A stretch of DNA of 64,000 bases, taken from Saccharicrinis sp963677245 (GTDB lineage Bacteria; Bacteroidota; Bacteroidia; Bacteroidales; Marinilabiliaceae). The notes below the pieces were generated by a model. The model worked only from the letters and a program-made list of their open reading frames with translations, searched no databases and was not told the origin of the DNA. Shown here one piece after another: positions 9,758-18,537 of this stretch (position 1 is its first letter; each line of letters starts with the position of its first letter). Location of the stretch: contig OY781921.1 of the NCBI GenBank assembly GCA_963677245.1, positions 4,216,001 to 4,280,000 on the forward strand, in the 5' to 3' direction. The position numbers and the translations under genes were made by a program.

Positions 9758-12700
9758 CTATTGTGCCGATACTTTTTTAGTTATGCTGAATTCCTTATTA
9801 CTGATTGTGATCAGCAGTATCGCTGAACTCTCATCAGTAATTCCAGGAATGTCGTAACTATATTCGCCAGCATCTAATTGGCTGCTCGACCATTGATGTA
9901 ATGTTCTTCCACTTAAATCGGTAATCGTGATGGTGGATTCAGGAATACTTGTGCCGATTGGTACCTGTATCATCATATTTCCATCAACAAAGAAAACTTG
10001 GACAGCTTCTTGTTCTGATTTATCAACTAAAGTGGAAACTGGAGGAACAACTGTGATATCAAAGTAGTGCTCAACATTAGTTTCGTTGGCCATTACCTGA
10101 ATAAGTGTAACCTTAGATAAGGTAACAGCCGGATTGATCAATTCAAATTGTAATAAAATGGTTGACTGATTTAAATCAAGACTATGGGCTGAGGCCATAG
10201 AGATATTAATATTTCCGTTAGCCATATTAAAACCACTTGCTAACATAGTACCTGTTGAAATATCATCAGATGTTACATTTAATAGTTTTAAATGAGCCGG
10301 ATTACATTTTAATTTTAAACCAACAGCTTTTACATTTTCAGAGCTACTGAGGCGAATCGGAATGTTGAACACAGTTCCTTCCGGATAAATATCTTCTGCT
10401 TCAATAGTCAGAAGGTTAGGATTACCAGATTTTAGCATCGTCATTGGCGCAACGATATCGTTAAAGTTGGTAATTAAACCAATACTATATTGTAATACTA
10501 AAGACGCGTCATAAGCTGTAATGCTTGCATCTCCAGATACATCGGCTACAGTTTGTTGTTGCGTAGTTAAGGTGATATTGCCTACATCGTGTTGTAAGAT
10601 AAGAGAGGCATCATAGGGCTTGATTTCTCCATTTAAACTAACATCACCCAAAACAGGACTACCTAATATTGTATTCCATGGAGTGAAAGTAACGCCATCG
10701 GTAACAGCTTTTCCAAGTCCGTCCGGATTTAAGGTAGCATGATATGGTCCGGTAGCATCTCCCCACCAGCAGTTCGGCGCATCAATGGTATATTCCGGAG
10801 TTGAATTCCATATTGAATATCCTTGTGTAGGATGAAAGTTTATAAAGTCACAATTAGTAATACTTGGATTGGAATTATTTCTGGAAATCATTCCAAAATG
10901 ATTGTTATCGAAAAGGCAATTACTAATATTAGGCGATGAATTATCAAAGTTTACAGCTCCCCAGCTATAATAGGTGCTAGAAGCATGTTTTATAATATTG
11001 TAATCCATCTGGCAATTGGCATCAATGGCTTCATTATAAAAGTAAATACCATACCAGTGTGTTCTGCTAGGTAGGTTAGAATCGCCATCATTATATGTAT
11101 CGCCACCGAAAAAGTCATCGGTACTGGCTGTGAAGACAATCTTTTCAGATTCGGTACCTACTGCAATTAAACCATTGTGAACGCGCAGTGCACCACTAGG
11201 CACAAACTTAAAGACTACACCCGGATTGATGGTTACTACAGAACTGGTTCCAATGGTGTAATCTCCTATAATATATGGTATATTGGTAATGCCTGCAAAA
11301 TCATGCTTGCTTACTGTAACATTTTGCGTTTGTGTTTCATCTAAAATTCGTATTCCTCTTCCTGTAGAACCGGAAATTGTATTTCCTGTATGGCTACCCG
11401 GATAGGACGTAAGCGAAGTAAGTAATGGGTATGCAATATTGTTGAAAGTACAGTTATTAACAGTTGCAGTGCTTAAACCATTCAAATAAATTCCCTGTTG
11501 GGCAAAGTTCTCAAACAAGCAATTTTCAATTGTTGGAGAAGCGTTATAGCATTTAACCGCATTGGTGTAAGTATATCGGAAAATTGCATGGCTAATCGTA
11601 CTGTTATCATCACTACCATCATAATAATAAATATGAGATCCTCTGTTATATTGTGTCCCGAGGCCATTCATTTCTAAATCTTTTGGATATCCATAAGCAT
11701 CGTCCTGATAACTGGTAAAAACAACTGGTTTGTCAGCCGTTCCTAAAATATCCAGTCTTCCGTTCACATACCATCTGGTATCTCCGTTTGATTTAAATGT
11801 TAAACCTGCCGGAATAATCAAATGATCATTAATTGTCATATGCTCATTTAATACATAAGTAATGGTGTCGATGCCGGCAAAGCTTCTGATAGGAACGGTT
11901 CCGCTTACTGTTTGACCGCGTAGACTAATTGCAATTCGGGGAACATTGGCAACGGTATTATTGCTAAATGTAGGGCTTGCAAACATATCCATATGAATTG
12001 GATCAGCTCCTAAATTGTAAAATTGAGAATTACTAATGGTAGGATTGGCATCGCCATAAATAAGTAGTCCGTTGCGATAAGAAAAGTTCATCAACATATT
12101 GTCTATTCCAACCGCACAACTGTTTATGTTTAAACCATAATATAAATAGCGAATATCAGCATAAGTAATCGAGTTAATATTATCCAGCGATCCGGCATTA
12201 AATGTTATTCCATTCCAATTACCAGATGATGGAGCAGAAGCTGTTCCGTTCATATTGGTATCTCCAGCAGCGGAATCATCGTGTATTGAAGTGAAAATGA
12301 TTTTTTCGCCACTTGTTCCATTGGCAGAAAGACCTCCATCTATATATAAATATGCTCCGTTTTGGAATTTAATAACTGTTCCGGGGTCAACATTAACGAT
12401 GGCATTGGTTGGAATGGTTTTACTGCTTTCGATTACATAAGCAACGTTGCTGTATCCTGCAAAATTCATAGGTGTTAATGTTGCTGTGTCAGTAGCAAAA
12501 CCTACCAGATTAATACCATTACAAGTAACATTGTTAATGGTGTTACTTATTAGGGTTGGTTCTCCTTCGTTAAAGTAACGGCTAACGGGATAGTAGTTGA
12601 TATCTTCAAAATCGTTGTTGATTATTTGAGCACTTTCTCCAAAATAAACCGCTCTATAACTATTGGTGATGTCGGAATTACGAAGAATATTATTATTCCG

Positions 12701-14248
12701 AACATAAACACCATAATAACCATTGCTATATCCAGCGTATTTTATGATCCAATTGTCTAAGGTAGATAGCTCCGTGCTGTTTAAGAAAATTCTACCTGAG
12801 GTTGAATTCCCTATGGTACTACTTCCGTTATTGTAAGTATCAAAGGGATTTCCAGATGCATCATCGGCCTGATGTGTAAAAACAATTGGTTCTTCTGCCG
12901 ATCCAATACCTGTTAGTGGACCATTGGCAAATATATCCCAATCGTGCTGGTTACATTTAATTACAATTCCAGGATCAACATCAAGAGATCCGGCAGCATC
13001 AATGGTTACATCTGCAGTAAGCAAATAGGTAATATTATCAATGCCTACAAAGTTCAATTTGCGTAAGTGGCTATTGCTGGTTACCGTATTGCCAATAACC
13101 CCAATGGCTCTAGCCTCAAGATTATTAAAGTGAAGTGTGTCGCCGCTAAATGAAGGTTCGGCATTCCAATCCATTGAAATATTATATGGATATGAATATT
13201 CTCTTATTGAGGCACCAAATGAGTTGTTTGAAAATGAAGGTAAACTACGTCCTTGAATTTCTACATTGTAATTGTTGTTTCGGAAAATACAGCTATCAAT
13301 TACAGGTGAAGCATCAAATATACCTAAAGCAGAATAGCTCCTGTTATCGTAAGTGGCATTTTCAAGGATACAATTTTTTAGTAAACATTCACTGTCATTG
13401 GAAGCATTATTAATATTCATTCCAAGCCAATAATTATTCCCGACTCTTGTTGTAAAGGTTACAGGAGAGGCTTCGGTACCTATCGCTTTAATAATTCCGT
13501 TTACAGCAATATAAGCTCCGGTATTTCCTTCCAGTACAGCACCGGGCTCAATATTTAACTGACCGCTTTCTAAAATGCGAAGTTCTGAGTTGTAATAATA
13601 AGGAATACCAACATCCGGCATATTAAATACTTCATCCAAATCTCTAAAATCAATAAAGATGAAATCATTTGTATTACCGGTTAAAGAAACATTTTCACCA
13701 ACTGTAAAATTACCGCCGTTGGTATCTCTGAAATAAATAGGATAACTTGTGCTGGTAACACTTGTATTGTCAATGTCCAGTGTTCCGTTTTGATAAATAT
13801 CAATTCCATATCCAGAGAAGTTTTGTAATGTACAGTTGTTTGTTAAGGTAAGTGATCCCTTTCGTACAAACATTTGCTGAGCATATTCAACCGTACAGTT
13901 ATTCAACGATACATCTGCAAATTCTGCATAACCTTGATACCCGACGTATATTCCCTGGTAAAAACCGGCAACTGGTGTATCTGTATTAGCAGTGAAAATT
14001 ACTTCAGAGGCATTCATGGTACCTCTAACATGGATGTAAAAATTTGAATTAAACCGAACTTCTACGCCCGGTTCAATGGTGAGAGTAATACCCGGATTAA
14101 CGGTAACATTGTTAATAATAATATAAGGGCTATTGTCAACTGTTAAGGTGGTGTTTGAAGAAATTGTTCCTCCTAAATCTGCCGCTTGCATTTGGTTGAT
14201 TCCTAAAATTGTTAATAAACAAATTAACAAGGTAAATCTATGTTTCAT
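9758..14248 (-). CDS. T9SS-secreted beta-helix protein with dockerin and cohesin-like domain
   Basis: 1496 residues; signal peptide ending near 'NQMQAA'. About 1,170 residues consist of roughly six ~200-residue units, each opening with an 'I.Y.I...VTI..GV.L.I.PGV.IKF' strand set, then 'GT...PI.FT...DD' and short Asn-rich right-handed beta-helix turns (NosD/pectate-lyase-like fold). Residues ~1200-1265 form a type I dockerin-like pair of calcium loops (DVSLNGEIKPYDASLILQ and DVSGDASITAYDASLVLQ). A cohesin-like module follows (~1276-1376), then a divergent T9SS C-terminal domain (~1419-1496). It is first in the three-gene operon. No polysaccharide-cleaving residues could be assigned, so it may bind or cleave polysaccharide or be purely structural. 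Confidence 0.88.
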   Translation of the reverse strand: MKHRFTLLICLLTILGINQMQAADLGGTISSNTTLTVDNSPYIIINNVTVNPGITLTIEPGVEVRFNSNFYIHVRGTMNASEVIFTANTDTPVAGFYQGIYVGYQGYAEFADVSLNNCTVEYAQQMFVRKGSLTLTNNCTLQNFSGYGIDIYQNGTLDIDNTSVTSTSYPIYFRDTNGGNFTVGENVSLTGNTNDFIFIDFRDLDEVFNMPDVGIPYYYNSELRILESGQLNIEPGAVLEGNTGAYIAVNGIIKAIGTEASPVTFTTRVGNNYWLGMNINNASNDSECLLKNCILENATYDNRSYSALGIFDASPVIDSCIFRNNNYNVEIQGRSLPSFSNNSFGASIREYSYPYNISMDWNAEPSFSGDTLHFNNLEARAIGVIGNTVTSNSHLRKLNFVGIDNITYLLTADVTIDAAGSLDVDPGIVIKCNQHDWDIFANGPLTGIGSAEEPIVFTHQADDASGNPFDTYNNGSSTIGNSTSGRIFLNSTELSTLDNWIIKYAGYSNGYYGVYVRNNNILRNSDITNSYRAVYFGESAQIINNDFEDINYYPVSRYFNEGEPTLISNTINNVTCNGINLVGFATDTATLTPMNFAGYSNVAYVIESSKTIPTNAIVNVDPGTVIKFQNGAYLYIDGGLSANGTSGEKIIFTSIHDDSAAGDTNMNGTASAPSSGNWNGITFNAGSLDNINSITYADIRYLYYGLNINSCAVGIDNMLMNFSYRNGLLIYGDANPTISNSQFYNLGADPIHMDMFASPTFSNNTVANVPRIAISLRGQTVSGTVPIRSFAGIDTITYVLNEHMTINDHLIIPAGLTFKSNGDTRWYVNGRLDILGTADKPVVFTSYQDDAYGYPKDLEMNGLGTQYNRGSHIYYYDGSDDNSTISHAIFRYTYTNAVKCYNASPTIENCLFENFAQQGIYLNGLSTATVNNCTFNNIAYPLLTSLTSYPGSHTGNTISGSTGRGIRILDETQTQNVTVSKHDFAGITNIPYIIGDYTIGTSSVVTINPGVVFKFVPSGALRVHNGLIAVGTESEKIVFTASTDDFFGGDTYNDGDSNLPSRTHWYGIYFYNEAIDANCQMDYNIIKHASSTYYSWGAVNFDNSSPNISNCLFDNNHFGMISRNNSNPSITNCDFINFHPTQGYSIWNSTPEYTIDAPNCWWGDATGPYHATLNPDGLGKAVTDGVTFTPWNTILGSPVLGDVSLNGEIKPYDASLILQHDVGNITLTTQQQTVADVSGDASITAYDASLVLQYSIGLITNFNDIVAPMTMLKSGNPNLLTIEAEDIYPEGTVFNIPIRLSSSENVKAVGLKLKCNPAHLKLLNVTSDDISTGTMLASGFNMANGNINISMASAHSLDLNQSTILLQFELINPAVTLSKVTLIQVMANETNVEHYFDITVVPPVSTLVDKSEQEAVQVFFVDGNMMIQVPIGTSIPESTITITDLSGRTLHQWSSSQLDAGEYSYDIPGITDESSAILLITISNKEFSITKKVSAQ

Positions 14249-14620
14249 AACTGGGGAGTTTAAGTATATACACGATTACATAAACTCCTAAAAACGACTA
14301 AATTTAGGGCAATGTCAATGAAAAAAAAGAGGAAATAATACCCTTTTGATAAATTATTTTTTGCAGTAGATAAACAACTGTTTAAAGTATGTTAATTTTA
14401 GGTATTTACAATGCTTAAATTCCTGATAGTCTATATTTTAATAGTGGTATATTGTTAGATTGGAGAGAGTGTGATTTGGTTGTAAAATATTGATTGATTG
14501 CACCTTTGTTTAAGGATAAAAAAAAGTCTTTATCATAAGCAAAAAGCACTTCTTAATTTAACACGTTTGGCATGGAAAAAAGGTGTTTTGTATTGTTGAA
14601 TAAAAGCCTTTAAAATACGA
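14249..14620. other. Intergenic region upstream of the surface-protein operon
   Basis: 372 AT-rich bases between two minus-strand genes. It must hold the promoter of the three-gene surface operon, but no clean TAnnTTTG/TTTG pair was found. The nearest is TAAATTTA (plus-strand palindrome ctaaatttag near 14299-14308). No gene or strong hairpin was recognised. Confidence 0.5.
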
Positions 14621-15445
14621 TTATTTCAACCTTTTAAGTTCAGCCTTAATATTTTTGATTTCGGTTTTAAGTTTGGTGATGTCTTTTAAAACAAAAGAAA
14701 TTTCGTAGCCGTCGCTGATGGCTTCCTTATCGAATTTTTCCATTAAAATGTAATGGTACTTTTTTCCAATAAACTGTACTTTTAAAGGTTTATCAACATT
14801 TTGAGCAATAAAGTCAATGATGCCGTTATCTTTTCCATCTTTATAATTTACTACTTCCCAAAAAGAACCGCCATCTTCAAACTTTCGGTTGTCAAAACCA
14901 TCTTCCGGAATGACTTCACTTTTTACCGATTGACCTTTGTTGTATACTTTTATTTGATTGTGATGTATGTAATGATCGCCGGAGTATCTGCTGGAAATAT
15001 AGAAGTTACCTTCCATATCCAGATGGGCACGAAGATAAGTGCGATTGTATGAATTTTGCGGTTTCTGACGTTTGTGAATTAAAATCTCTTTTTCACCATA
15101 ATCATTGCTAACTCTGAAGTTTTTCATATAAACCTTGAGCTCTTCCTCTTTTTTCAAGAGCAGACTGTCATAAAAAGACAGGTTTCTTTCTTGCTCACTA
15201 ATTTTTATTTTGCGTATGATGTCTTCGGCTCGTGTTACAAACTCAATCTCTTTCGGAAAACCTTCAATTATAGAATCCAATACCACCTTTGCATCGTTAA
15301 AGTTCTTTTGCTGATATAGTTCCTGAGCTCTTGTGAATTTTTCTTTAGCTACTTCTTCCGGTGTTGGTTCGCAAGCTATGGCTAGTATTGAAATACTAAC
15401 TAAAAATAAAAAACGATTGAAAAGAGAGATTTGTACTGATGTCAT
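14621..15445 (-). CDS. Predicted lipoprotein with N-terminal helical (TPR-like) part
   Basis: 274 residues. The N-terminus has a hydrophobic stretch ending in the lipobox-like 'ISILAIAC' and then EPTPEE, so it is probably a lipoprotein. Residues ~30-90 form a helix-turn-helix stretch with TPR flavour (AQELYQQKNFNDAKVVLDS). The middle is mixed alpha/beta, and the last ~25 residues are Lys/Glu-rich and may form a coiled coil (LKTEIKNIKAELKRL). I do not recognise a named family. It follows ssb, from which a hairpin terminator separates it, so it probably has its own promoter. Function unknown. Confidence 0.8.
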   Translation of the reverse strand: MTSVQISLFNRFLFLVSISILAIACEPTPEEVAKEKFTRAQELYQQKNFNDAKVVLDSIIEGFPKEIEFVTRAEDIIRKIKISEQERNLSFYDSLLLKKEEELKVYMKNFRVSNDYGEKEILIHKRQKPQNSYNRTYLRAHLDMEGNFYISSRYSGDHYIHHNQIKVYNKGQSVKSEVIPEDGFDNRKFEDGGSFWEVVNYKDGKDNGIIDFIAQNVDKPLKVQFIGKKYHYILMEKFDKEAISDGYEISFVLKDITKLKTEIKNIKAELKRLK

Positions 15446-15461
15446 TTGTATATGTTTTGAG

Positions 15462-15496
15462 CAAAAATAAAAAAACCGACAGAAAATGCCGGTTTT
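15462..15496 (-). terminator. Rho-independent terminator after ssb
   Basis: Stem 15472-15480 / 15488-15496 (aaaaccgac with gccggtttt, one G-U pair), 7-base loop, followed on the minus strand by a T-rich run (tttttattttt). It lies between the ssb stop and the lipoprotein start. Confidence 0.75.
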
Positions 15497-15514
15497 AATT
15501 TGTGTTTAGTAGAA

Positions 15515-15835
15515 CTAATTTAAAAATTCAAGATCTTTTACAGTAACGTTAAGGGTTGACTGGATTTCGCCATTTTTACTTTTGTAGCCTGAACTGTGAG
15601 GTTCTCCTTCAATTAATACCTTTTTGCCTTTTTTAATGTAATCGGCAAATTTAGTGTCGGCATCTTTTCCTCTCCACATAACGGCTCTAACCCATTCGGT
15701 TTTTTCAACTTTTTCGCCTTTTGAATTTTTGTAGTTTTTCGAAACGGCAACGTCAAAATTAATTACTTTGTTGGTTTCGGTTTCCTTTACTGTGGCGTCG
15801 TTTCCAACATTTCCACACAAAATTAATTTTAGCAT
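15515..15835 (-). CDS. ssb: Single-stranded DNA-binding protein (short form)
   Basis: 106 residues forming one OB-fold: the opening 'MLKLILCGNVGNDATVKE', central 'TEWVRAVMWRGKDADT' and 'YIKKGKKVLIEGEPHSS' are typical SSB motifs. It ends right after the fold at 'VKDLEFLN'. It lacks the Gly/Pro-rich linker and acidic tip (DDIPF type) that a main SSB uses to recruit repair and replication proteins, so it is probably a secondary SSB. It starts at an ATG downstream of an Escherichia-like promoter match. Monocistronic, judging by the terminator behind it. Confidence 0.92.
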   Translation of the reverse strand: MLKLILCGNVGNDATVKETETNKVINFDVAVSKNYKNSKGEKVEKTEWVRAVMWRGKDADTKFADYIKKGKKVLIEGEPHSSGYKSKNGEIQSTLNVTVKDLEFLN

Positions 15836-15864
15836 ATTAATAATTAGTTTGATTAACTTAATAT

Positions 15865-15893
15865 GAATATACTACATAAAAGTGTGGATGTCA
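15865..15893 (-). promoter_or_regulatory. Escherichia-type sigma70-like promoter match upstream of ssb
   Basis: On the minus strand, TTGACA (15888-15893), 17 bases, then TATATT (15865-15870), about 30 bases before the ssb ATG. The hexamers and spacing match the E. coli consensus, not the Bacteroidota TTTG/TAnnTTTG consensus, so it may be chance in AT-rich DNA. Confidence 0.35.
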
Positions 15894-15901
15894 ACGGAAT
15901 C

Positions 15902-16948
15902 CTAAAAATCTTTTTCGGTATCCTCTTTTAAAAGTTTCTTAGTGCTTAATAAACCACAAGCAGCATAAATGTCTTCGCCACGCGATTTTCGAATGGTTGT
16001 GATAACACGTTTTTTCTCCAATACTTCCTTAAACCTTTCCATAGTTTCATGCGATGATCCATTTAAGGGTGTATCCGGAATTGGGTGGAATTTAATTAGG
16101 TTTACCCTCGATTTTAAGCCATCAACTAATCGCACTAATTCTTTAGCATGTTCAATAGAATCATTTACTCCTTCAAACATAATGTACTCAAAGGATATTC
16201 TTCTTTGACGACCAAAATCATATTCCTTTAGCGTTTCAATGACCTGTTCTATTGGATATACATTTTCGATAGGCATTAGTTCTTTCCGCTGATCGTTATA
16301 AGGGCTGTGCATACTTATGGCTAAATGACATTCGCTTTCTTCAATAAACTGTCGCATAGCCGGAATAACACCAATGGTGGATACATTAACACGACGAGGA
16401 CTCCAGGCAAAACCCCATTCTGCAGTAATAATTTCAAGGCTTTTTAATACCTCATTAATATTGTCCATTGGTTCGCCCATTCCCATATAAACCAGGTTGG
16501 TTAATTCATCGCTTTCGCTAATGCTAACCATTTGATTTAATATTTGACCCGCAGTCAGATTTTTCTGAAAACCTTGTTTGCCAGTCATGCAAAACAGGCA
16601 TCCCATTTTACAACCTACTTGTGAACTTACACAAAGTGTTTTTCTGTTTTCAGAAGGGATATAAGCCGATTCAATAAATTGATTTACATTTTCGGTGTGG
16701 AACAAATACTTTTTTGTACCATCAACTGATTCCTGAACATTATCAAATGCAGAAAGACCAATCGTATATTTGCTTTTTAAAAGCTCCCGGTTCTTTTTTG
16801 AGATATTCAGCATATCATCAATATTGGCTATCTTCTTTTTGTATAACCAATCTGCTATTTGCTTAGCAGTGAAGGCCGGAAAACCCAATTCCTTAACAAT
16901 GCTTTTTAACTCCTCTAATGTTTTTCCAAATAAGGCTTCTTTATCCAT
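15902..16948 (-). CDS. rlmN: 23S rRNA (adenine-2503-C2)-methyltransferase
   Basis: Radical SAM methylase that puts a C2 methyl on A2503 of 23S rRNA (and, in the family, on A37 of some tRNAs). The CxxxCxxC cluster motif is in 'GCKMGCLFC' (Cys 113, 117, 120). The two catalytic cysteines correspond to C106 (LCVSSQVGC) and C331 (AACGL). 348 residues is normal for the family. I chose the ATG at 16946-16948 (MDKEALFGKT) over an upstream TTG at 16966, because family proteins start near this point. Monocistronic by appearance. Confidence 0.95.
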   Translation of the reverse strand: MDKEALFGKTLEELKSIVKELGFPAFTAKQIADWLYKKKIANIDDMLNISKKNRELLKSKYTIGLSAFDNVQESVDGTKKYLFHTENVNQFIESAYIPSENRKTLCVSSQVGCKMGCLFCMTGKQGFQKNLTAGQILNQMVSISESDELTNLVYMGMGEPMDNINEVLKSLEIITAEWGFAWSPRRVNVSTIGVIPAMRQFIEESECHLAISMHSPYNDQRKELMPIENVYPIEQVIETLKEYDFGRQRRISFEYIMFEGVNDSIEHAKELVRLVDGLKSRVNLIKFHPIPDTPLNGSSHETMERFKEVLEKKRVITTIRKSRGEDIYAACGLLSTKKLLKEDTEKDF

Positions 16949-17171
16949 CTTCAACAATTTCTGCAAACATTTTAATTTGTTGGCAAAGGTAATAATTTAC
17001 GAATGAGTTATTTTACTTTTCGGTAAGCTGTTTTGGGTTATGTTAGACTTATACTTTTGAGTATGGTTAATTTAATTAGTTTTACCTTATACTTATGGTA
17101 TAGATTAATCTTGGATTACTAAGTTTAAACAATGGATATATATAAAATAAGTGATCATTAGAAATAAAGGG

Positions 17172-17699
17172 ATGAGAAAAATACTAGTATATGTGTTTCT
17201 GTTTTTTGTAATTGTTTTAAAAGTAAATGCAACAAGTGGAAGAAGGGTTTCTCCTCCGTTGTTTAAGGTTATGCATGATTATACTTATTATTTAAAGGCA
17301 AAAGTTATTGAAAAAAAAGTTTGGTATGATTCTTCTTTCGGTTATCATACCATTAATTTGGTTTTGTTAGTCAAAGAGAATTTTAAAAAGAATATTGGAG
17401 ATACAATCATTGTAAATACTATACGCTATAAAAAAGATGAAATATATCAAGATGGTTTTGAAAATATATTTATGGACTTGCAGCTTAATAGTATCTATTA
17501 TTTTGGCTTAGATAGTAATTTATCATTATCACCTTATGTATTATATAACAAAGTTAAACTAGGTTATTATGTGCAATATTCTTGTTTTTCACAATTGGAT
17601 TTTTTCTTATTTAGGAGGTTTAGAAATTATAAAGGTAGAAAGATGGAGGTAAGTAAGTTTGAACGAAAAATTAAGAGAAAGCTCAAAACTGAATCTTAA
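17172..17699 (+). CDS. Small exported protein of unknown function
   Basis: 175 residues from the ATG at 17172; an in-frame GTG at 17151 would add seven residues. A clear signal peptide (KILVYVFLFFVIVLKVNAT) precedes a basic mature part. The sequence has many aromatic and Lys residues, no cysteine motif and no recognised domain; the segment 'YYLKAKVIEKKVWYDSS' resembles beta-strand-rich secreted proteins. It is a lone plus-strand gene between rlmN and the reductase and is very AT-rich. No function assigned. Confidence 0.7.
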   Translation: MRKILVYVFLFFVIVLKVNATSGRRVSPPLFKVMHDYTYYLKAKVIEKKVWYDSSFGYHTINLVLLVKENFKKNIGDTIIVNTIRYKKDEIYQDGFENIFMDLQLNSIYYFGLDSNLSLSPYVLYNKVKLGYYVQYSCFSQLDFFLFRRFRNYKGRKMEVSKFERKIKRKLKTES

Positions 17700-17795
17700 T
17701 TGTAAATAAAAGTTAGTACACCTCTATACTTCTCTACTATATAAAGCTTGATGATTCGTTTATGTTATTAGATATTTGAACTCTCAGATAATGAC

Positions 17796-18458
17796 TTAAA
17801 AATAAATTTCGGCCATGATGCTTTCAAAGTCAACGCCTTTGTTGAGTAAAATATCTCTCACTTCTACTACCATTTCCGGATTGCCGCATAAATAATATTT
17901 GACATCAGCAGGCAATTGTTCTTGCGATTTTAACCAATGAGTTAATCTTCCTTCAATTACCTCAGGACCGTTTTCGGAAGTACAAAATCGCATGTATTTA
18001 TCTCCAAGCGTATCGGCTAAATAATCCTGAAATAAAAAATTAATTAATGTTCTGGAGCCGTGCAATACTTTTTCGGGTTTGGACTGATTGGATTGTAGCA
18101 TAGAAATAAATGGGGCAATTCCTGTACCTGTGGCAATCCACCATTCCTTTTGGCCGGAAGACACAAATTTTCCAAATGGTTCTGAAACCAATAATACATC
18201 ACCGACATTAACTTGGGAAAGGGGAGGAGTGAGGAGCCCATCCGGTTTTACATCAAACAAAATTCGCATTTCATTTTCCTTATTTCCACTGCAAATGCTG
18301 TAAAGTCTTGGATCATCTTTTTCGTTTAAGGATACAGCCACTACTTGTCCGGGAATAAAATCATATTTTTTCTCGAACGAAACAGTAAAATATCCCGGTG
18401 TTATTTCTGTAACGCCGTTAACGTGATGAGGAAATAGTTCTTTTCTTTTTCTTGCCAT
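17796..18458 (-). CDS. fpr: Ferredoxin/flavodoxin--NADP+ reductase family protein
   Basis: 220 residues. It has the FAD-binding motif 'RLYSICSG' (RxYS) near residue 51, the NAD(P)-binding 'GTGIAPF' near residue 110, 'YLCGNPEMV' near residue 185, and an aromatic C-terminus (AEIYF) as in FNRs that stack on the flavin. Likely transfers electrons between NAD(P)H and a ferredoxin or flavodoxin in the cytosol. No [2Fe-2S] domain is fused. It lies behind the terminator of the SRPBCC gene, so it is probably transcribed on its own. The exact partner cannot be read from the sequence. Confidence 0.88.
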   Translation of the reverse strand: MARKRKELFPHHVNGVTEITPGYFTVSFEKKYDFIPGQVVAVSLNEKDDPRLYSICSGNKENEMRILFDVKPDGLLTPPLSQVNVGDVLLVSEPFGKFVSSGQKEWWIATGTGIAPFISMLQSNQSKPEKVLHGSRTLINFLFQDYLADTLGDKYMRFCTSENGPEVIEGRLTHWLKSQEQLPADVKYYLCGNPEMVVEVRDILLNKGVDFESIMAEIYF

Positions 18459-18473
18459 GGTAATGTTTTGCTT

Positions 18474-18510
18474 AAAAACGAAACAAGCCGCACTTTGTTT
18501 AGTGCGACTT
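18474..18510 (-). terminator. Rho-independent terminator after the SRPBCC/GyrI-like gene
   Basis: Nine-bp stem 18485-18493 / 18502-18510 (aagccgcac with gtgcgactt, one G-U), 8-base loop, followed on the minus strand by the T-rich gtttcgttttt. Confidence 0.75.
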
Positions 18511-18537
18511 ATTTTTTATACGGTAAAGCAATATCGT

